A DNA stretch of 64,000 nucleotides from Morinoia aosen (lineage: Eukaryota > Arthropoda > Malacostraca > Amphipoda > Talitridae). The translations under genes and the position numbers were made by a program. Where the stretch lies: assembly GCA_030386875.1 (NCBI GenBank), contig CM059571.1, positions 26,654,355 to 26,718,354 on the forward strand. Direction: 5' to 3'. Shown here piece by piece: positions 1 to 14,300 of the stretch. Position 1 is the first letter of the stretch. The number at the start of each line of letters is the position of its first letter. Under the pieces are notes generated by a model, which worked only from the letters and a program-made list of their open reading frames with translations, did not search any database and was not told where the DNA came from.

Positions 1-1913
1 TCATTCACTTTCATTGTTCATGTTTTACAATTATTTATTATGTTTTCCAAGGTTTAACATGTGTTTTCGCATAGTTAAAGTGATTATCATAAAGTAACCT
101 TGTGAGGTTTAAAATCAAAGAACATTTTAGTTTCAGTTGGTTCGGCTCACTGCGTTTGTAAAACAGTATAAGAATTTCTACGAGACGAAAAGGTGAAATG
201 AGAATAAAGAATAAAAAACTCGAAACACTCGTACAAGAGGTCGATTGCAGAAAACGGCAGAAAACGCTGGCCTTCCTCACAAAAAAGAAACAGAGAGTGA
301 AAAAATATGCCCTGCCTATTGAAGAATCACTACTCACATAATGTTTTCCTGTAACAAGTGTACCCGATTTTGTGATGGGGACCTCGGGTTACCTCTGAGG
401 AGCGTTAATTCCCAAGATTCAATGAAGAAGACTGGCACAGTATTCATACCGCGCCCTCAGTGTAGGTCGGGAATCCTATAAATCCCCGACGAGCGCTTAG
501 CCCAAGCTGAGCTGATGGATAATTTCTTCAATGCTCTACTCCCAGGTTTTTATTCTTTGCAAGAAAAAATTGCATAACTAAAGCAAAATTTTTCCCTTTA
601 TCGTTAATTGTGAGTATACGTTCCTCAGTAAATCATCATCCTTCCATCTAAATAGTGCTCACTTTGAGAAAGATAAGGTAAGAGCGAATTGATGTCAATC
701 TAAACCAAAGATGACATTTTCATCTCTAATTCTGAAATCTTGAATGCTGCAACGCGAACTTATCAAGGAAACAATCATTTTAACCTACTGCTTATCATAA
801 TACTGATGTGGGTCAGTACAAACGTTAGATTTGAGCCAAATAAAAAGTTACTTATATGTAATCTCCCGTAAAAGTACGGCAGAAAATTAACAACTTTAGA
901 GGCTCCCTACCACAACGTCAGTAGGCGAGCGCTCGAGCTGAATTTTGGAGCTCATCATTCCTTGCTTTACAAAGTTTCAAAATAAGTCACGTTAGCACTG
1001 TTGCGAATGCCTGTCGAGCTTGTGCAAATATTAATTAAAGTGTTCAAACTTAGGGAGAGTATTATACTTAAATGTTCCTCAGAAATTAAACATTTTTGTG
1101 CAGCAAAGACTTCTGAACTGGGAATTGTAGAAAAATTGACTTCCAACATTAAAACATCTAAAATCAGCAGAGCACATAGGTATGAAAATAAGGTTCGTTA
1201 CAATTTCTAACCAAACCAAAATAGAAATAGGTGTTTCCAGTAACGTGACCTGCGTGATAACTCGCATGAGTCGAACAACTCTCGCGTATTTTGAACAACC
1301 TTCGCATATTTTGCTAGGTTCATACACTTCACTATTTAAGTCTTGTGAAATTTTAATGAGGTAACTGCAAATAATTTCTGATAGAAACAAAATACATTTA
1401 AGATAGATACATTTTTTTCGGTACAAGGTCTTGCTCAGTTGAAAACAAGAACGTCATAAATGTTCCTTTGTCGATTTTTCCCATAAAAATGTTTCAAATT
1501 TCCGTTTTTTTCACACAGCCGGAGAATGAAAAGTACACCAATGATATCATTTCAATAATGCTAAAAACTGCCAAGAACGAACATTCTTCGCTTCCATATC
1601 ACACCTCTTTCATTGACAAAGTGGCTCGTCTTCGTGACTCACGCAACGTGTAAAAGGAACAGGACGCAAATCAAAATTTCGTTGATTCTATGACCGCATA
1701 GTGCATGAGTCATTGAAAGTCATTCCAGTTATCATAGTTGCAATTTTACTTGGTATGCTCGATAGAATAACGTGTCAATAATCTGAGTAACAGCGCAGAT
1801 AAATTTCTTTATGCTGCTTCAAGTCATGAAGTACTGACCTCATTCATTTTTTTCGTCGGAATCTAATCATTCAATTATAAATGAAAAACATACTTCTGAT
1901 ACCTGAAATTTTT
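1..1913. other. Region downstream of the transporter; no gene seen
   Basis: AT-rich DNA with short chance ORFs on both strands and no recognisable protein. The only element noticed is a head-only fragment of the repeated SINE-like family near 364-415. Confidence 0.5.
364..415 (-). repeat. SINE-like family, head fragment (copy 1)
   Basis: Plus-strand 'tgatggggacctcgggttac' through 'gaggagcgttaattccca' matches the head of the ~350-bp repeat at 4.8, 11.9, 16.4, 21.9 and 28.1 kb. Only the head is present. The short match makes this the least certain copy. Confidence 0.4.
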
Positions 1914-1919
1914 TTTATT
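1914..1919 (-). terminator. Candidate polyadenylation signal AATAAA
   Basis: AATAAA on the minus strand, 286 nt after the transporter stop codon, is a plausible end of the 3' UTR. It is the nearest convincing hexamer noticed. The hexamer is common by chance in AT-rich DNA. Confidence 0.35.
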
Positions 1920-2204
1920 CAATGATCAACAGTTTATGAATGATTTCCTTCTTTCATTAAAACAATGCTTTTCTCTCCGTGACTTATCGTAACAAAAGTC
2001 CAGCCTTCACTTCGAAAATTGAGAGCCAGAAATTATCTTTCATGGCTCAAGACATCATTGATTGAAACTGCCTCGTCTATCAATGGACAATCCATTCAAG
2101 CCCAGCTGGATGCGTCCTGGCTGCCTCGCCTAAAAACTGTTCGAATCCATTCAAGCCTTATTGGATTCGTCATTCTGTTCCTTGTCGAGCAAAAATCGTT
2201 GCGT

Positions 2205-2384
2205 TTAAGCCTTGTTAGACTCGTTCTTCTCAAGGAGGCGGTGCTCTCCGTTGTTCTTGTCATCAGTCTTATGTTTCGCCCACTCTTGCTGTTCGCCAGA
2301 CCCGAATATAACGTAGAACAGAAATTCGATGGAGAAAATCACAAACGTGATGATGAATATCAGTCGCCAGGCTTCCACCGTTTG
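2205..2384 (-). CDS. Transporter exon 11 (helix 12, C-terminal tail, stop)
   Basis: The exon follows a pyrimidine-rich acceptor (TTTGTTCTTCTACACAG) and opens in phase 0 with [10 protein letters not shown], then helix 12 and the SLC17 signature [10 protein letters not shown]. The tail is charged ([17 protein letters not shown]) and cytoplasmic in this family. It ends at TAA, positions 2207-2205, and encodes residues 450-508. The plus-strand ORF over the same bases is a shadow. Confidence 0.93.
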   Translation of the reverse strand, partial: QTVEAWRLIFIITFVIFSIEFLFYVIFGSGEQQEWAKHKTDDKNNGEHRLLEKNESNKA

Positions 2385-5300
2385 CTGTGTAGAAGAACAA
2401 ACCAGGTTAGAGTTTTTTCGGAAGAGAAACATACGAAACAAATAAGCAAATTTAAACTGCTTTATAACACTTTCAAAACATTCATGACTTAATGGACATC
2501 AAGACATTTATGACATGTTCAAGCCAGGGCAGGCAGAAGTTGCTTTATTACTTGCATTCTGTAACTGCAGCTCTGGTTCATCCATAATAATGCTCAATTT
2601 TAGCAGTTGAATTTTCATCCAGGTACTCTATGCATTCGTATAAATATATCATGAAAGAACTTATATGCACTGATGTTTTTCACGATTAGGAGGATAACGC
2701 ACTAACGGAAAAATCTTTCAGGTCGACGAAATCTAAATTTTCTCCCTACACGATCCGCAAACATTACAGGGCGAGCGTCAACATTATATCTTGAACGTTT
2801 GATGCTTGCGATGCTGTTACTACCATAGAATTTATATCTAAGGCCTTGCAATGGATAGAACAACTATGTCATATTTGCGTATCAATCACTGCCGAGAAGG
2901 ACTGAAACCTAAGCCAAAATACAATCAAGAGTTTTAAATCTCAATTTTAAATTGTATCCACTACTCACGTGTAAAATAGTGATAAACTTATAATTCAATA
3001 CCTCAGTCTATATAAAAATTGCATTGGTACAGTCTGGATGACGAATAGAAATTATATACTCGCTCCAGAGATTGTAAATTGCACCAGTTCTATCCAGGTA
3101 TCACAATTAGAGGAAATGAACTCACGTTGTTGTGAGTGATGTAACCGACGACTGAGGGCACCATGATGCCGGGTACGGTGGCGAAGGTGTTGGAGATGCC
3201 CATGAGCGTGCCGGCGAAGGGCGGCGCGATATCGATGTGGTTGGCAAGGAAGCCCGAGTACATCCCGCCCACGAACATCGTGCCGAGGGTGAGCAGCGCC
3301 ACCGCTAGCGCGGTGTTGCAGCCCACGTACGTCACCAGCAGCAGGCAGATGGCAGGAGGTATGGAAGCTGCGCAGCGCCAACAATTCACTTAAAGTATGA
3401 AACTCCAACTAATAACATCAAATGATCAACACGTGCAATTTACTCAGCATATGAAACCTCAACTAATACGCGTAGTTTTCTTAGCACATGAAGAGTCAAC
3501 TAATAGCATTAAATGCTCGAATTTATTCTCGAGATTTTTGCTTCAAATGGCTAAGTAATGCTACTTTGATGGAAGCATTTGATTTGAAGGAACCATCACT
3601 TCATTTACGGCCGATATGTAATGCGCACAATTTTTCAATAACCAACACGTTTACGTTACAAACAATGTATCATTACACTTTCCAAGAATCTGTTCTATTA
3701 ACAAAATAATTCCTAAAGAAGTTCTTATGCACTTATGCAAAAGAATATTCTCTTTTCATTCAATGTCTTCACACTACAACTAAGAGCTAACAATTTTTCT
3801 CTCCCGATAGAACTTGCATGGTTTTAGCAAAAAATCTGATGCATTCGTTATTGAGTTTACGCTAGTCATCAACACATTACTAATGATGCCTTAAATGTGA
3901 AAAATTTGAGTCAATCATTGAACTTTATCAACTTAATTGAGTTATTTCAACATTTGAAGAAGAAACCGGATGAAACTACTCGACGAAGCAGAACAAAACA
4001 GCGTTAATGCATAAGAGTTCACAGAACTCTAAAATTACAGCGCTAGCGAACTGATAAAATATTTCTTCCCAGAGGTGCCATCAATATGCGCTTATAGCCA
4101 AAGTAGAAATAAGCGTATTGATGTGAATCATGTTTATTGGAAAATGCTATCGTTTCATTGGCTCGATGAAGAAACGTAATGTGCGAGAAGCCATTCGATT
4201 TAGAAATACTCAAAGGCTATAAAAATAAAGTTGCATTGAAATCTGACGTTGTGACACACATTGGTAACTAGATCTTTGTTATTTTCCTAAATACCTTGTA
4301 GGCCTATATAAAAAACGCAAGAACCCAATTCTCACCAACGGAGGTGGCAATTTTCCTAGCGACGGTGGTAGTGATGATGTTCTTGGACAACAGGAAGTCG
4401 AGGAGGCTGGCGAAAAGCATCGTGAAGACCCACATACACAGGAACGGCACAGCGGACAGTCCTGCGTTCTGAATCAACAAAATGCACCTTGAAAATGCGA
4501 ATGTAATATTAATTATGCTACACAATTTTAGTAAGAACGGTGAAGAGAACCAAGAATTTGGGGAGGAAAAAGGGAAAATAAGTGCCATTTTGAACTCTAA
4601 AAAATATTGTGAGAGACTTACCTCACATCCAAAAAGGATCGATGAAATGCTGCATTTCTCTAATTGCTTGTCTCATTTCAGGAATTAATTATTTAATAAC
4701 TAACAAAAGCATAAACCTTGAGCCTGTACATTAGTTGTGTGTCATGGTAGAACAGCTTCTTTGTTCTCAGACCGGCTCGCCATTACACAACACAACTTCT
4801 CACTAGAAATTATACAACAATGGCACTGAATTTCAATATTAGATTATATTAGACAAGGTAGTTTATGCCTCCCTAACCACAGCAAAGGTTTTCAAGAGAG
4901 GAAGAAGGAAAGCACTATCGAGACCGGAGTTGATGGAACAGGGAATCTACACACAAGGTCTCTGTGCATAGAAACAGCAAGTCAGGAATGAAGTTTCTGA
5001 AACAAAGTTTAAGTTGAAGAAGAAAGTAGTGAATTCTGGAAAATAGGACACCAGAGGACCGAGAAAAAATGATCCGTTACAAAACAAAAAACGTTTTCTA
5101 TTTCAGCAAAAGGCTTTTCTATCTTTCAACTCGGGACCTCACACCGTGCTCCAGGGAGCGCTTATTTTCATAGGCATAATAGTTGTACCTCCCTGAGGAG
5201 AATGGATTTAAACATTTAATATCCAAACCCTCTAGAGTAAAACTTCCTGCTTGAGCTAAAATTGTTCACCAATTACGGTTTTGATAGTCAGAATTCAAAG

Positions 5301-8300
5301 ATTCACGATATTTCTCGCATAAAATTGAGCGAAAGCTGTGCAGTCTGAACTCTGGTTAACATCCCCGAACCCACCGCTTTGATGTCGAACTTGAGGATGT
5401 AGCGCATGTAGGTGGGGAGCTTGACGAGCAGCATGTACCAGCCCCAGTTGTTGCAGGTGTGCGCGACGATGATCGCCCACACCGGCATGCTCGTCCACAC
5501 GCACTTCCACGGTACGCTCAGTTTCTGCACCAGGAATGCATACCAAATATTAATTTAAGTGGAATAGCAATAGAAATTAAATGTGGATTATTGTGCGGAG
5601 CAGTAATGTGAAACTAACGGGCGGAAAACCTTTTCAAAATGATGCAATTAGAAAAATAATGGATAAATGGCTTTCTAAGCTCATGAAAGTTGAAAAAATC
5701 GTAGCCCAACATTATTAAAAGGAAGTTGACAAGCCTTCAAATCTCCCTACCTTGTTGAATTGTTGGCTTTTCATTTTAGACGGAAGTAGCTGGAGCGAAT
5801 TTTATGCTTCTTCTCCGACTACTAGTTGAACAATCCTGGACTTACAATCAAAACACGATAAACTAACGGAAAAATTACATCGCAAAATTTCAAAAATGAA
5901 TTCTTATATGACATAATACCTCACAATATGACTGGCCCTCGATAAATGTTTCACATGTGAAGATGGCTTAAAATGCTTTTATGTGTACGAAAGTGTAACT
6001 GAAAGTATGTCACGGCAAAGCAATACTAGCTGTATGCTATATTATACATACACACATGCATAACGGTAGTTATGTTATAAAATGAACCATAAGACGCACA
6101 GGAAACACTGTAACTTGGTACACATATTGAGACTCTTCGTAAAGAAGGTATGGGCAATTATAAAAGAGAAAATATTCTCGATTTCATTCTCCACGCAACT
6201 CCAGTTACTCTACATACAGAGAAATCTCATCTACTTTGAAAAAGTTGAAGGATAAACCGGTAAGAAAAACCTTCGACACTGCTGTGCTAAAAAAGTCCTA
6301 GTAACGAGAGCGAGAGGCAACTGACGGGAGCGTTAGCGTTGCCTCCACCGATGGATGTCTCGATCATCTGCCTCTCAGAGCGGCTGATGCGCGGGTGCTG
6401 AGCAGGGGAGTCGTACACGAATATGAGCCACAACACGTACCAGATCATGCACAGGCTACCCTGCACGTAGAATATGCTTTCCCAGCCCAGCTCGGCCGCC
6501 AGTAGCCCAGAAAACGGCATCGTCACGAGCGTGCCCAGAGTCATCCCTGCAATACAGTTCAATACGCTCGTATAGTACAAGTACACCATGCATGACAAGC
6601 AAGATTCGTTAATAGCCAGTAAAACTGACTTAGAACAACTGCAGCTCACTCGTATTACCAGCTCTAGTCGCGTACAACTAGTGGTGTATCCCAAAGAAAG
6701 TATAGCTCACTTACAACCAGAATTATAACACATTCGTGTACCCTCCAACAAGATTCAAGGAATTGCGCTGACATCATGGGATTATTCGAAATACCTTCCG
6801 TTCAAGTGGTAAATTAGTGTTAAGGAAGCGTCTTGCTGTTCTTATATTACATTCGTTAAACAGTTTTGTCATATGTTCAGACTTGTGTAAAGAAGCTGGA
6901 CATGAACCGCAGCATCTCTCAAAATCAATGGTTCAAGATGTGCTCGTAACCCCACGCTCAGGATATTTGGACCAGAAACTGTACGGATGTAGCAATAAAG
7001 CAGAATTTCATGAAGAAGCTTGCTCGAACGGTAAAGACAGCAAAATAAATTTTTTCGGGGAGGGACAACTCTTGAAACCCAACAAAAAGTATCTGATCGT
7101 TCAGGAACAGCTCATAGAACACAACTAAAAAAATTCTCTCGTACGGGAATAATTCTTAGAGGGTAACAGAAGTTTGCTCGTACATGAACAACTCGTAGAA
7201 TACGAGTGAAGAAGTGTACTCATGCGATTGAAGAAAAGAACACCTTTTAACAGAGGGCTTGTGATCAAGTTCCCGTACCTGCGTAAACGGTGGAGGCGAT
7301 TTTGCTTCGTTCAGCAGGAGGAGCCCACTTTGCCACGAGCACGTGCATGGCCGGCAGTGTCACGCCCTGAGAAGACAGAGCTTATACCATCATTTGCAAT
7401 TCATGGAAAAAATTTTGACAGTAACGCAAACAGTGAAAGATAGCATCAAAACCGTAGTAAATTTAATTTCCCTGGTCTGATATTTTCAGTGAAAAATATT
7501 TATTTCTACGCTTCTTTAAAAAGTATTTCAATACATCAGTTTTTCAATGCCTATTATAACATGTTATTTTGCAGAAGCTAAACTTAGCACATCAGAATTG
7601 AGCCAGACGTTTATAGAGTTGAATTCATCTTAAAAAATTGCACATCAAGCAAACAACGAGTGCACAAGAATCAAAAGGAAACATAGAAAACATTTGCAAG
7701 TGCACAAACCCCGCCGATGCCCATGAGGATCCTGAGGGCGATGACGATGATATAGTGGCCCTTGGCTGCGATGGGCGTGAGCAGCGCGCAGACAACGTTG
7801 AGGAGCGCACCAACTCCAAACACGTGCTTCGCGCTCATGTTCTCCGCCACCCACCCGCCTCCCACCTGCGCATAATCAGTCAAGAGGCCCCCTCACCCAC
7901 CAAACACGTGCTTTGCGCTCATGTTCTCCGCCACCTACCCGCCTCCCACCTGCACATAATCAGTCAAGAGGCCCCCTCACCCTCCAAACACGTGCTTTGC
8001 GCTCATGTTCTCCGCCACCCACCCGCCTCCCACCTGCACATAATCAGTCAAGAGGCCCCCTCACCCACCAAACACGTGCTTTGCACTCATGTTCTCCGCC
8101 ACCCACCCGCCTCCCACCTGCACATAATCAGTCAAGAGGCCCCCTCACCCACCAAACACGTGCTTTGCGCTCATGTTTAAGCCTCCCTTCTGCCCCAAAT
8201 AGCAATGCTTTATCATTCCAATCACGGAAGTAGGTGCATGGAAAGTTCTGAGCGGTAATAATCAGAGCGAAACAAACACATACTGTATTATACAGTATTA

Positions 8301-11300
8301 TACAGTGTAATCATAAAATTTGAGATACTCGTACATTACTTTTGAACTGAGTCGTATACACTTTTCAATACAGCAATACATTAGAATTAAAAATAACAAG
8401 GACATTTTCCCAGTAGCTCGGAGGCACACGTAAGCCACTTGCCTACAACAAAAGGACAAGGTTAGTACGCTATAACATTCGGGATATGTATCCTGTTATT
8501 TGCCATAGAAGTTTTCGACGGGACATTGTCGTCTCCCACGCAAATGCAGAGCATTCTCATAAAAGCCAAAGAAAAACCAGTTTAGGTGGAATAAAATTAA
8601 ACAGACAATCTTTGTTAAATTAGAATGCTACATCACTCATTAAATACAATAATGGTTAGAGTTATATTACCTAAACTTGAAGGCAAATTTTTCAACTCCT
8701 TCTATTCATTTTTATGGATTTCCATTTACATCATATAGTTAATTACTTTACGCTTCATAAACAGAAATAAAAACACAAACGATTTATCCACGAAACAAAT
8801 ATCCAGGAGCTAGGACTATATCTGCCACACCTCTTCTTCATTCCTGAATCAATTATATTACTTCGTCATTGTTTTTGCCACCTAAATGGTTTCATTATAC
8901 GTCGTAATATAACCCAGATGTTGTGACAAATTACAACCTTAGTAAAGCGAGTAATTACATTCCCGAATATTTGTATATATAATAAATTTCAGCTTCAAAG
9001 CTGCCTCAAATGTAAATCCATTTCCATTTCCAAGCAAAACCTAAGCTATAACTTTTCATTCTTAAGAGAAGCGATTACTGACAAATCAAGCTCTTGAAAC
9101 GAACGTTATAATTACATAAAAATTGACTTCGATTTTTGTAGTACATCCCACAACAGAAAAACTTAATTTACTTTGGTAACCTCACAGCACGACGGTGGGC
9201 AAGCACCACAATAATTTGACGACCGAAGAATTGTTTGAAAAAAGTGCACTGTTATGAAAGTTAGACTTAACAAAAGACGTTAGCCTGTCTGCAGCTAACA
9301 CATTCGACCAGTTAGTTAATTTACTTCGTATCTGCTTGTACGCACTACAGCTCATGCACACCTGAGTGAGGATGTAACCGTAGAAGTAGCTCGCCAGCAC
9401 GAGCCCTTGGATGTTCTCATCCCAGACGAAGGGCCCATCCTGAAAAGAATCGAAACTGAAGCTCAAAATTGGGCATAAGGGAGTTCAAATTTGAACTCTT
9501 AACAATGTTAAAGCAACTGAATGCGGTATTAAGAAAATGAAATGAATTCAAGCTGCAAAATTTCGATCAAGCTTATAGTTGACCCACAGGACGACAAAAT
9601 ATCCCGAGTTAATCGTGGCATTACTAAACATGTCAGTTTTTTAATTGATTACAATATCTAAGGTGATTAGAATTGTGCATAACGAGCTACAAATTTTAAA
9701 TAAAAATGAGACTATCGTTGTCTCTTTGAATGCAAGTAATTTATAGCGATAGAAATTTATTTTCAAAACAGAAACAAGGTGAACCACGCAGTAATCGCAG
9801 AAACTATCAGTTATTTTTCAAATTTAAATAACTCAAATTATGCGGCATAGCTTCTCGGTTCTGGCATGTTGACATCCACAAGAATAACTCAAGCGGTAAC
9901 GCCTAAGTACTGTGTGAACAAGGGCGCTAATGGCAGTCTCTGCAATGTCTATTCTGAGTAACACATGCTGTTGCCTACACTTGTCAGATCGTAGACCTTG
10001 AGTACGGAGCTGGGAGTGGACTCTCTTCTGGTGCAAGGCCAGCCAACTTCAATGAAGTACACTTTAATAATAATTTCGCTGCTAACAGTATTTTTAGTTT
10101 GCCTATGTTTCCATTTGCGAGGCACGAAATAACATTTTGAAGTTATTTGACAGCAACGGTAGAAAAAAAGAGAGAAGTTGTGAGACTGAGGGTAATTATT
10201 GGCATCCGTGAAACTATATTTAAAATTACAACGAGGAGATGGCTGCTAGTTGCTGTTAATTCCCACCAAGTTTATGCCACAGAATTAACGATGCTAATTC
10301 TGAATTTTGCTATCTAATTCGAGGCAGTTCGCCGAGCCGAAGCGTGATGCGGTTTAAAAGCTAATAAACACTCAATAACTACTTTTAATTAATAATATCG
10401 CATTTATGATCATAAATCTGGAATCATCAGGTAAGCAGTAATTATTGACATTTTGCTATCCATGCCGTTGCATCAAATTTGTACCACTGCGCAGCTCCAG
10501 ATAGATAGAACAAAATAAAATAAATCTCATTTAACACGAATTGCATGACTCATGCTGCTCCATTGTACTTAATTCATACTCAAGGTGACTGTGTGTGATT
10601 GGTGGAATTGGTGGAAGTAGCTACTCATCAATGGGTTAATCTGTTCGTTCCTGGTGCCATATAATAAGGTGCTCTATAATAGTTGAAAAAAATCTGTTTA
10701 GGAGTACAATCTGCGGAAATGAAACAGAATATTTCGTTACACACAGTGGCAGACTAAATTAGAATAAAGGGTCTTCGTACGCATGTTTCTCAGAAATAGA
10801 CTATATCATGCAGAACTTCAATTTTAAGAGTTCAAATTTATTCAAATCCCACAGTACATTTTAACGTCTCCTACAATTATTAGCTCAATCACTTACGTTT
10901 TGTTTAATTCATCAATTCGATTAATTTATTAGGAATAAATTTTAATTTTTTGTAAATTTGAATGAGGCAATGAACACAAAGACGTAAATTTCATTACTCA
11001 GCTTGAATGCATAGGCAAAATGGCTCATCAATTAGCCAGTCGGTAGAGAATAACCAATACTTTCTACACCATCTTCAGGTATTATAGAGAAACTCGAAAA
11101 AACACAACCGACAACAGTATGCAGGAAGTAACGTGAAGTAACATAATGAGCCACATTTGCGATTTAGGAGTTCAAATTAATAATCACCAGCTACGAAGTG
11201 GCATTTAAATTCTTTACGGTTTCATCTGCAAAAATAAACGAAGTGAAGAAAAACAGAAGAGCTTGACAAGCGTCTGAGGCACCTTGATGACGACTGGGAC

Positions 11301-14300
11301 AGCTTGACTTACAAAGCAGCAAGGTCACAACAAGGGAGCCAGACTTTGGCACACCGAATTGATTATAAATACAAGTGTTTCGTGTGCCGTGACTCAGAGT
11401 TGCGTAGTAACGCTCTGCAAAGCTTCACAAGCACATTTTAGAGTTGGATGTTGGGTACATGGTCCTTCTTGGTTGGAAAAAATTTTGAATACACAGTAAG
11501 TGTATCATTACACAACTATGGGTAAAAATGTCGAGTTATCTTGACTTTAAATCAGTTAATATTTTCAATAATTGAGTACCTAAAACCGTCTAACATGAAA
11601 ACATTTAAAGAATAATGATGATGAAAAAGTGCTCCCACTCGTAACTAATATTCCCACGTCGTCTAAGACTTGATTGAATAAATCGATTTAAAGTATTCTC
11701 GCTCTACACACTACTTCAAATTAATAGATTTCCCCAACGTGTCTGAAATATAACGCAAAAGTTAACTATTTCCAATAGCTTCCGAGAATGAACTCATATC
11801 GAAAGAGAATGAGAAAGTTACCCAAAATTCTATGATATAATGTGCGCTAATCTATTTTTTAACATTATTGTGCTGCCATTGGTTCTCGTTTAACTGGATT
11901 AGATTAGATGTTAGTTCAAGACTCTCTAACTGCAACACAAAGACATTCCAAAGAGAGGACGGAGGAAGACACCATTTAGTATGGAGTTAAGGAAACGTGG
12001 AATCTACGCACAAGATGCGAAAAAATAAAAATTTCAGAAAGAAGTTTATGAAACAAGATAAAAGTTCAAGAAGAAAGTAATATGCGCTGAAAAACCGGAC
12101 AACAATGAATCGAAGAAAGATGGTCCTTAACAAAACAAAAAAATTTTAATTCAACATAAAGAAGGCCTACCTATCAGCTCGGGACTTCCCATTTTACCCC
12201 TGGGAGTGCTAATTCCCATAGATACATTTGTTGTATCACCCTGAAGGGGTCTCGTTCAACTTAGCAATGAAGTCCTGTTGGGCTGCAAATTTTCACGAAA
12301 TATTTCCGTTGAGTAATCTGCGCCTCAAAATATGTATGATAATTCGATTTATGTAACACTTATGCATTACATCAATCGATTTATGTAATACTGTAATGAT
12401 AGGTACTAATGTATAACTAACAGAGAGAGCGCATCCCACAACAAACTCCTAAAATTGCTGACGTAAGTGACGCAAGCAGGAAAAATTACCGAGACTAAAA
12501 ATGACAAAGAATTGCTCTCTAAAGCTGAAAAAATATTGCAAAACAGGGACAGAACTATGATATAAAAATTTACTCTGATGAGCCAAAATCATAATACTAT
12601 TTTACTTCACACTGATATAGATTTAAAAAACTTCTTAATTACCAAACTCATTTAACAAATAATTTATTCTAATTTAAACACTTAATGATTGATGCCGCAT
12701 TTGAGAGACAGAGATCTTGGAGGAGAGAGACTTAAAAACGGACGAGTTTCAAAAATTTTCTAGATTGAAAATTTGGTAAGCTAAATTAGGGAGACCACAC
12801 ACTCTGCCGTATGTTTGAGGTTTCTCATTTACATTTTATTTTCAAAATATTTAGGGACATAGACCTATGAGCTTAACGATAACAATATGAGAATATCACC
12901 TTAAAAAATTATCTTTAATAAAAATAGTAAAATATCTACATTGATGAGTGAAAAAGAAATTCCCAATTTTAGCAATTTTGCACCAATTATTTATTGCACA
13001 TGCACACAAAATGTGCTTTAGTTATTCGCATGCACGTAGTTACATCACATACATACAAGCAGACATTTTGATCGCGGTTTGGAGAATGTAGAACAAAAAG
13101 AATTTCGCTTTTACTCTGAGATTATGTACCGCAGCATAAAGTTGATTTTATGTAAAATGCAAATGTAGTGTGATACTGGCATGGAATTTTTTAGTGATTG
13201 AAATATTTTTGCATAGTGAGAAAATATATTTCACAGTACGGCACCTGATATCGACGAAGTTTTATGTCCCATATCAGACAAAAGGTGACTCATTTAGCCA
13301 TAATTTCTTGGATTTAAATTTTCGTTAGTTCAAATGGGTGTGAGAAATTTTACATCTGCAATCGAGTGGGGAAGGTACAAAGAGATACGCTTTGGACTTG
13401 ATGAGTAATATGGCCAATTGAGAACGAAAGAATTAAGACTGAGTAGAACTTAGCATTTCCCATTTCAATCACATGGATGTTTGTACACGGAGGCCACTTG
13501 CCTTAAACACGACAAGATTATATGCTATAACATTTGGGATTCGTATGCTGTTATTTGTCACACAAGTTTTCGACACGACATCCCCGTCTCCGATAGAACA
13601 AATAGTGAGTGATTACAGTTTATTTTTCGCTTCGAAAACTCGAAATTTGTTTCGATTTTTTCGTTATCGATTTTTTTTTCGTTATCGAAATTTTTCCTGT
13701 TTGAGAATTCAATTTTAATCAACTAAAATCACTATTCATAATCGAAATTTTTCATGAAATTTACTTGGGCTGCTACTTTTACGTATCGAATGACGGAACG
13801 TAATCACAGTAACCCTGCCGGCTTTTACATGTATACGTCATAAACTACTCCTTTCGATCTTTTCAAAACACACGTGAGAGGTAAAACTCTCTATTTCCGA
13901 GTGACTATAAATTCAATGGATTAAATGACGTAAATTTCAGAAAAAGTAACTTGATCGTAGGGTATTAATCGAGGATGTTGTTGAAAACTTGAACTCAGTT
14001 TAAACTTGACATAATCACATTTATTCTTCACAAGGGTATTTATTCTTCACAAGGGGTAAGGAAGCTAGAAGACACAGAGGGCGCAAATTGGGAGTATCGG
14101 AGATGTACGAACGCCCCTGAGTGGTCCTAAGTGACAGACGCGCTAACGTCTCAAATGCCTAAACATTTAACATCTGTGAAAAGAAAACAATGGATTTAAA
14201 ACTTGAAGTCTAAGAATTTGGTACATCGCTACCACTTATTCTACGAATACTTTAAGTCTACGTTTTCTCTGAGCAGCTGAGATATTTCGCTTTTATTCGT

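Noticed and set aside
2019..2492. 157-codon plus-strand ORF
   Set aside because: Antisense shadow of transporter exon 11; no recognisable domain.
7638..8233. Plus-strand ORFs of 180 and 106 codons with perfect 28-residue repeats
   Set aside because: They are a by-product of the 84-bp minisatellite (84 is divisible by three) and run antisense to exon 5, whose coding sense is certain.
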